A stretch of DNA of 64,000 bases from NCBI RefSeq assembly GCF_001592125.1, contig NZ_BCWI01000010.1, positions 1-64,000 on the forward strand, given 5' to 3'. The position numbers and the translations under genes were made by a program. Positions 61,336 through 64,000 of this stretch are shown one piece after another. Position 1 is the first letter of the stretch; each line of letters starts with the position of its first letter. The notes under the pieces are model-generated. The model did not search any database. It worked only from the letters and a program-made list of their open reading frames with translations, and was not told where the DNA came from. The DNA is from Microbacterium hominis NBRC 15708. Its GTDB lineage: Bacteria > Actinomycetota > Actinomycetes > Actinomycetales > Microbacteriaceae.

Positions 61336-62649
61336 GTGCCGCTGATCTTCCTGCTGGGCTTCGTCGTGATCGGGCTCTGGTCGGTCGTCGCCCATCGCTT
61401 CGAGCGCACCGGCGTCGCCGGACCGGCCGTCCTCGCGGTCGCGGGGGCCGCGCTCGTGCTGATCGACGTGACGGGCTTCGCCGATGCCGTGGGCAGCGAC
61501 TCCGCCGAGCACGTGGTCGAGCTGATCCTCGCCGTGCTGCTGTTCGTCGACGCCTGCGAGGTGAGCGGCGGCGTCTTCGGCGGCGAGGGCCGCATCATCG
61601 CGCGCCTCGTCCTCATCGCGTTGCCGCTGTCGCTGCTCGCCGTCGTGCTCAGCGGCGTCTTCCTGCTGCCGCAGCTCAGCGTCTTCGTGCTCATCGTCAT
61701 CGCCTGCGTGATCATGCCCACCGATTTCGCCCCCGCCGCGCCGCTGCTGCGCTCGCCGCGGATCCCGGCGCGGATCCGGCAGATCCTCAACGTCGAGAGC
61801 GGCTACAACGACGGTCTCGTCTCGCCGATCTTCGGCATGGGGCTGGCCGCGGCCATCGCGTGGCCCACGATCCTGGCGGCCGTGAACTCCGACACGCTGT
61901 CCGCGGAGAACGAGGCGCAGCTCGAGGAGCGCATGGGTGAGTTCTTCGAGGCCTTCTTCGGGGCGGTGCCCGCCACCCTGTTCGCGATCGTCGTGGGCGC
62001 CGTGATCGGCGGGGTGTTCGGGTTGTGCGTCCGTTGGGCGTCGCGTCGCAGCTGGGCGGATGCGCCCGGCATCCGCTACGTCATGCTGCTCGTGCCGCTG
62101 ATCACGTTCGGCGTCGCCACGCTCAGCGCCGTCGCGGCGAACGGGTTCGTCGCGGCCTTCGTCGCGGGCATCGTGTACCGGCTGGCCCGCACGCGGCGGA
62201 CCGACGAGCGCACGATCCCGCACCAGGAGGTGCTGTTGGTCGAAGAGGCGGGCACCCTCGCCGCCAACATCGTGTGGTTCGTCCTCGGCGCCATGACGAC
62301 GGTCGTCGTGTTCAACGGCTTCGACGCGCGTCTGCTGGTGATGGTCGTGCTCGCCCTGACGCTGTTCCGCGTCGTCCCCGTGTACGCGGCGCTGCTCGGC
62401 TCGTCGCTGTCGTGGGGCTCGCGCACGTTCGTCGGCTTCGTCGGTCCGCGCGGCACGGCGACGATCGTCTTCGGCCTGCTCGCCTTCAACAAGCTCCCCG
62501 ACACCGAGGCCTACGACGTCCTCGCGGTGATGGTCCTCACCGTCGTCGGCAGCATCCTCCTGCACGGGATCGTCATCCCGCAGGTCGTGAATCGGCGGAT
62601 GCCGGTGCTCGCGTCGTCCGCGCAGTCACCGGCATCCGCCGAGCACTGA
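61336..62649 (+). CDS. Cation:proton antiporter (CPA1-like)
   Basis: A 437-residue protein with 12 or so membrane helices: LILAVLLFVDACEVSGGVFGGEGR, VIACVIMPTDFAPAAPLLRSP and LNVESGYNDGLVSPIFGMGL. The PTDFAP plus ESGYNDG motifs are the CPA1 (NhaP/NHE) ion site. The C-terminus is short. GTG 61336 is the start. It is convergent with an ABC permease gene across a ten-base gap. Confidence 0.88.
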   Translation: MPLIFLLGFVVIGLWSVVAHRFERTGVAGPAVLAVAGAALVLIDVTGFADAVGSDSAEHVVELILAVLLFVDACEVSGGVFGGEGRIIARLVLIALPLSLLAVVLSGVFLLPQLSVFVLIVIACVIMPTDFAPAAPLLRSPRIPARIRQILNVESGYNDGLVSPIFGMGLAAAIAWPTILAAVNSDTLSAENEAQLEERMGEFFEAFFGAVPATLFAIVVGAVIGGVFGLCVRWASRRSWADAPGIRYVMLLVPLITFGVATLSAVAANGFVAAFVAGIVYRLARTRRTDERTIPHQEVLLVEEAGTLAANIVWFVLGAMTTVVVFNGFDARLLVMVVLALTLFRVVPVYAALLGSSLSWGSRTFVGFVGPRGTATIVFGLLAFNKLPDTEAYDVLAVMVLTVVGSILLHGIVIPQVVNRRMPVLASSAQSPASAEH

Positions 62650-62659
62650 TCCTCCGCGG

Positions 62660-63748
62660 TCAGCCCGCGAGGGCCTCCGAGAGCTTCACGCGCGCGCCCA
62701 TCCGCAGCAGCGAGTTCTGGTAGATCTTCGCGCCCACCCAGATCGCCGCGGCGCAGGTGACGAGCATGATCGCGAGCGAGAGCACCGGCTCCCACCACTG
62801 CGCATCGCCGAGGAAGATGCGCACCGGCATCCCGACGGGGGCGGAGAACGGCACGTACGACATGATCGTCATCACCAGCGGGTTGTCGTTGAAGAAGATG
62901 ACGAGGAAGTACGGCGCCATCACGAGCATGGTCAGCGGGGTGGTGGTCGAGCCGATGTCCTCCATCCGCGAGACCATCGCGGCGGCGGCGGCGAACAGTG
63001 CCGCCAGCAGGATGAAGCCGAACAGGAAGAACACCGTGAACCAGGCGAGCGGCGCACCGAGCCCCGCCAGCAGATCGCTCTGCCCCGTGACGGTGAGCCC
63101 CACGATCGCGATCGCGGCGAGGCCGATGATCTGACCCATCGCGAGGATCGTGTTGCCGATCACCTTGCCGGCCAGCAGCGCCCGCACGGGCACCGCGGAG
63201 ATCAGCAGCTCGACGACACGCGTCTGCTTCTCCTCCACCACCGACTGCGCGATCGTCGAGCCGAAGGTGAGGGCGGCCATGAAGAAGATGATCCCGAACC
63301 CGAGGGCGACCAGGTAGCGCAGCGCCGGGTTCGTGCCCGACGGGTCGATCAGCTCCACCTGCGGCGTCAGGCTGAGCACCTGCAGCAGCGACGTCGGAGC
63401 CGCATCCTTGGCGACCACGGTGTAGTCGAACGGTGCCGCGCCGCCGGGAATCAGCGCCGCCTCGACGGTGCCGTCCTGCACGAGGGCGCGGGCGGCCGCG
63501 GCATCCGCGACCTCCGTCGGGTTCAGGGCGGGGTTGTCGGCGACCGACGCCGCGGTCTCGGCGGTCACCGCGATCGGCGTGCGATTGTCGGACTGCGCGG
63601 AGAAGCCTCCCCAGAGCACGCCGACGAGCGCGAGCACGAAGAGGATGCCGGTGGAGATGAGGTACGCCTTGCTGCGGAGCTTCGAGCCGACCTCGCGCTC
63701 GGCGACGAGCCACGTGCTCTGGGCGAAGGACGGAGCGCTGGTGTTCAC
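62660..63748 (-). CDS. ABC-2 exporter permease (NatB-like)
   Basis: A 362-residue permease: an N-terminal helix (KAYLISTGILFVLALVGVLW), a large external domain (about 45-175), then five or six helices with FGIIFFMAALTFGSTIAQSV and the VVEEKQTRVVELLISAVP motif of NatB/ABC-2 permeases. Relatives export sodium or antibiotics. GTG 63748 overlaps the stop of the upstream ATPase gene (GTGA). Confidence 0.88.
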   Translation of the reverse strand: MNTSAPSFAQSTWLVAEREVGSKLRSKAYLISTGILFVLALVGVLWGGFSAQSDNRTPIAVTAETAASVADNPALNPTEVADAAAARALVQDGTVEAALIPGGAAPFDYTVVAKDAAPTSLLQVLSLTPQVELIDPSGTNPALRYLVALGFGIIFFMAALTFGSTIAQSVVEEKQTRVVELLISAVPVRALLAGKVIGNTILAMGQIIGLAAIAIVGLTVTGQSDLLAGLGAPLAWFTVFFLFGFILLAALFAAAAAMVSRMEDIGSTTTPLTMLVMAPYFLVIFFNDNPLVMTIMSYVPFSAPVGMPVRIFLGDAQWWEPVLSLAIMLVTCAAAIWVGAKIYQNSLLRMGARVKLSEALAG

Positions 63749-64000
63749 TGGATGACCTCCTTGAAGATCTGGGCGAGAGAGGGCTGCTTCGGGGCGAAGC
63801 TCGCGACGGCGCCCGCGGCGACGGCACGGTGCAGCACGCGCTGGGCGGCGGCGTCGTCGTCGACGTCGAAGAGGGCGTAGCCGCCGTCGAACGAGAGCAC
63901 GTCGACGCCGGGCTCATCGCGCAGCCACCCCAGGTCTCCCGCCGAGACGAGCTCGTAGCGATGCTGGGCGTGCTCCGCGCGCAGCGCGTCGCGTGTGCCG
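63745..64000 (-). CDS. ABC exporter ATP-binding protein, C-terminal part
   Basis: The last 85 codons of an ABC ATPase run off the right edge: VDVLSFDGGYALFDVDDDAAAQRV, then VASFAPKQPSLAQIFKEVIQ. The final SLAQIFKEVI motif is the standard end of NatA/YhaQ-type ATPases (SL-x-EIF-x-x-x-V). The nucleotide-binding motifs lie outside the window. It is coupled to the permease by a GTGA overlap. Confidence 0.85.
   Translation of the reverse strand, partial: GTRDALRAEHAQHRYELVSAGDLGWLRDEPGVDVLSFDGGYALFDVDDDAAAQRVLHRAVAAGAVASFAPKQPSLAQIFKEVIQ

Overview
The window is about 70% G+C, with mostly G or C in third codon positions, GTG and TTG starts, HspR/HAIR heat-shock control, Zur and DtxR-type metal boxes and many leaderless promoters. 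Together these point to a high-GC actinobacterium, most like the family Microbacteriaceae (Microbacterium-like). That placement is inference from style and gene content; no rRNA is present. It looks like ordinary chromosome: one tRNA, no insertion sequence, prophage, integrase or CRISPR array.

Layout. 1-171: the 3' end of an HNH/DUF222-type endonuclease gene. 0.27-7.65 kb: a sulfatase locus built around a LacI regulator. Leftward run formylglycine-generating enzyme, two DUF202 membrane proteins and lacI; rightward run an MHS-type transporter, a Cys-type sulfatase and a purine nucleoside phosphorylase. Two adjoining 12-bp palindromes lie between the arms. 7.9-16.5 kb: metal homeostasis. It holds a MntP-like exporter, a Zur-box-controlled znuABC operon, zur, a YcgR/YcgQ-like permease pair coupled to an unknown membrane-anchored propeller-like protein, an alkyladenine glycosylase, and Cys-poor zinc-independent L28, L33 and S14 genes behind a structured leader. 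16.8-21.7 kb: HU, a CopD-CtaG fusion, an unknown membrane protein and a PIF1-like helicase. 21.8-27.1 kb: heme oxygenase with a DtxR-like box, a DUF2470 protein, a degenerate beta-lactamase-fold lipoprotein, an EamA exporter, a lysozyme-like protein, LtrA and tRNA-Gly(CCC).

27.2-34.2 kb: a TetR-controlled DUF6230/DUF6114 surface-protein operon, dcd, a BCCT transporter gene broken by one frameshift, a divergent MarR-type pair with strong inverted-repeat operators, and a LON-domain protein. 34.2-38 kb: a DUF427 protein, a DEAD-box helicase and a UMF1-like MFS protein. 38-42.1 kb: HAIR boxes and dnaK-grpE-dnaJ-hspR. 42.1-50.5 kb: a DUF2252 protein, a potassium channel, a GH92 alpha-mannosidase and two GT4 glycosyltransferases. 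50.5-55.2 kb: a 39-residue membrane peptide, a GlxA-type regulator and a five-gene leftward operon that looks like a type VII-secreted (WXG100/large effector) module with three small partner genes. 55.3-57.6 kb: a HAIR-controlled clpB without the N domain. 57.6-64 kb: an MFS exporter with its ArsR regulator, a nitroreductase, RraA, a VOC protein, a cation/proton antiporter and the start of an ABC exporter operon.

Themes. Many operons are tightly overlapped (ATGA or GTGA junctions). Regulators sit beside their likely targets with visible palindromes. Many single genes begin six bases after a TANNNT hexamer, indicating leaderless mRNA. The least explained features are the sulfatase/FGE/nucleoside phosphorylase unit, the T7SS-like operon with paralogous small proteins, the propeller protein coupled to zinc genes, the rpmB leader, and a heavily over-used GGATGCC word.
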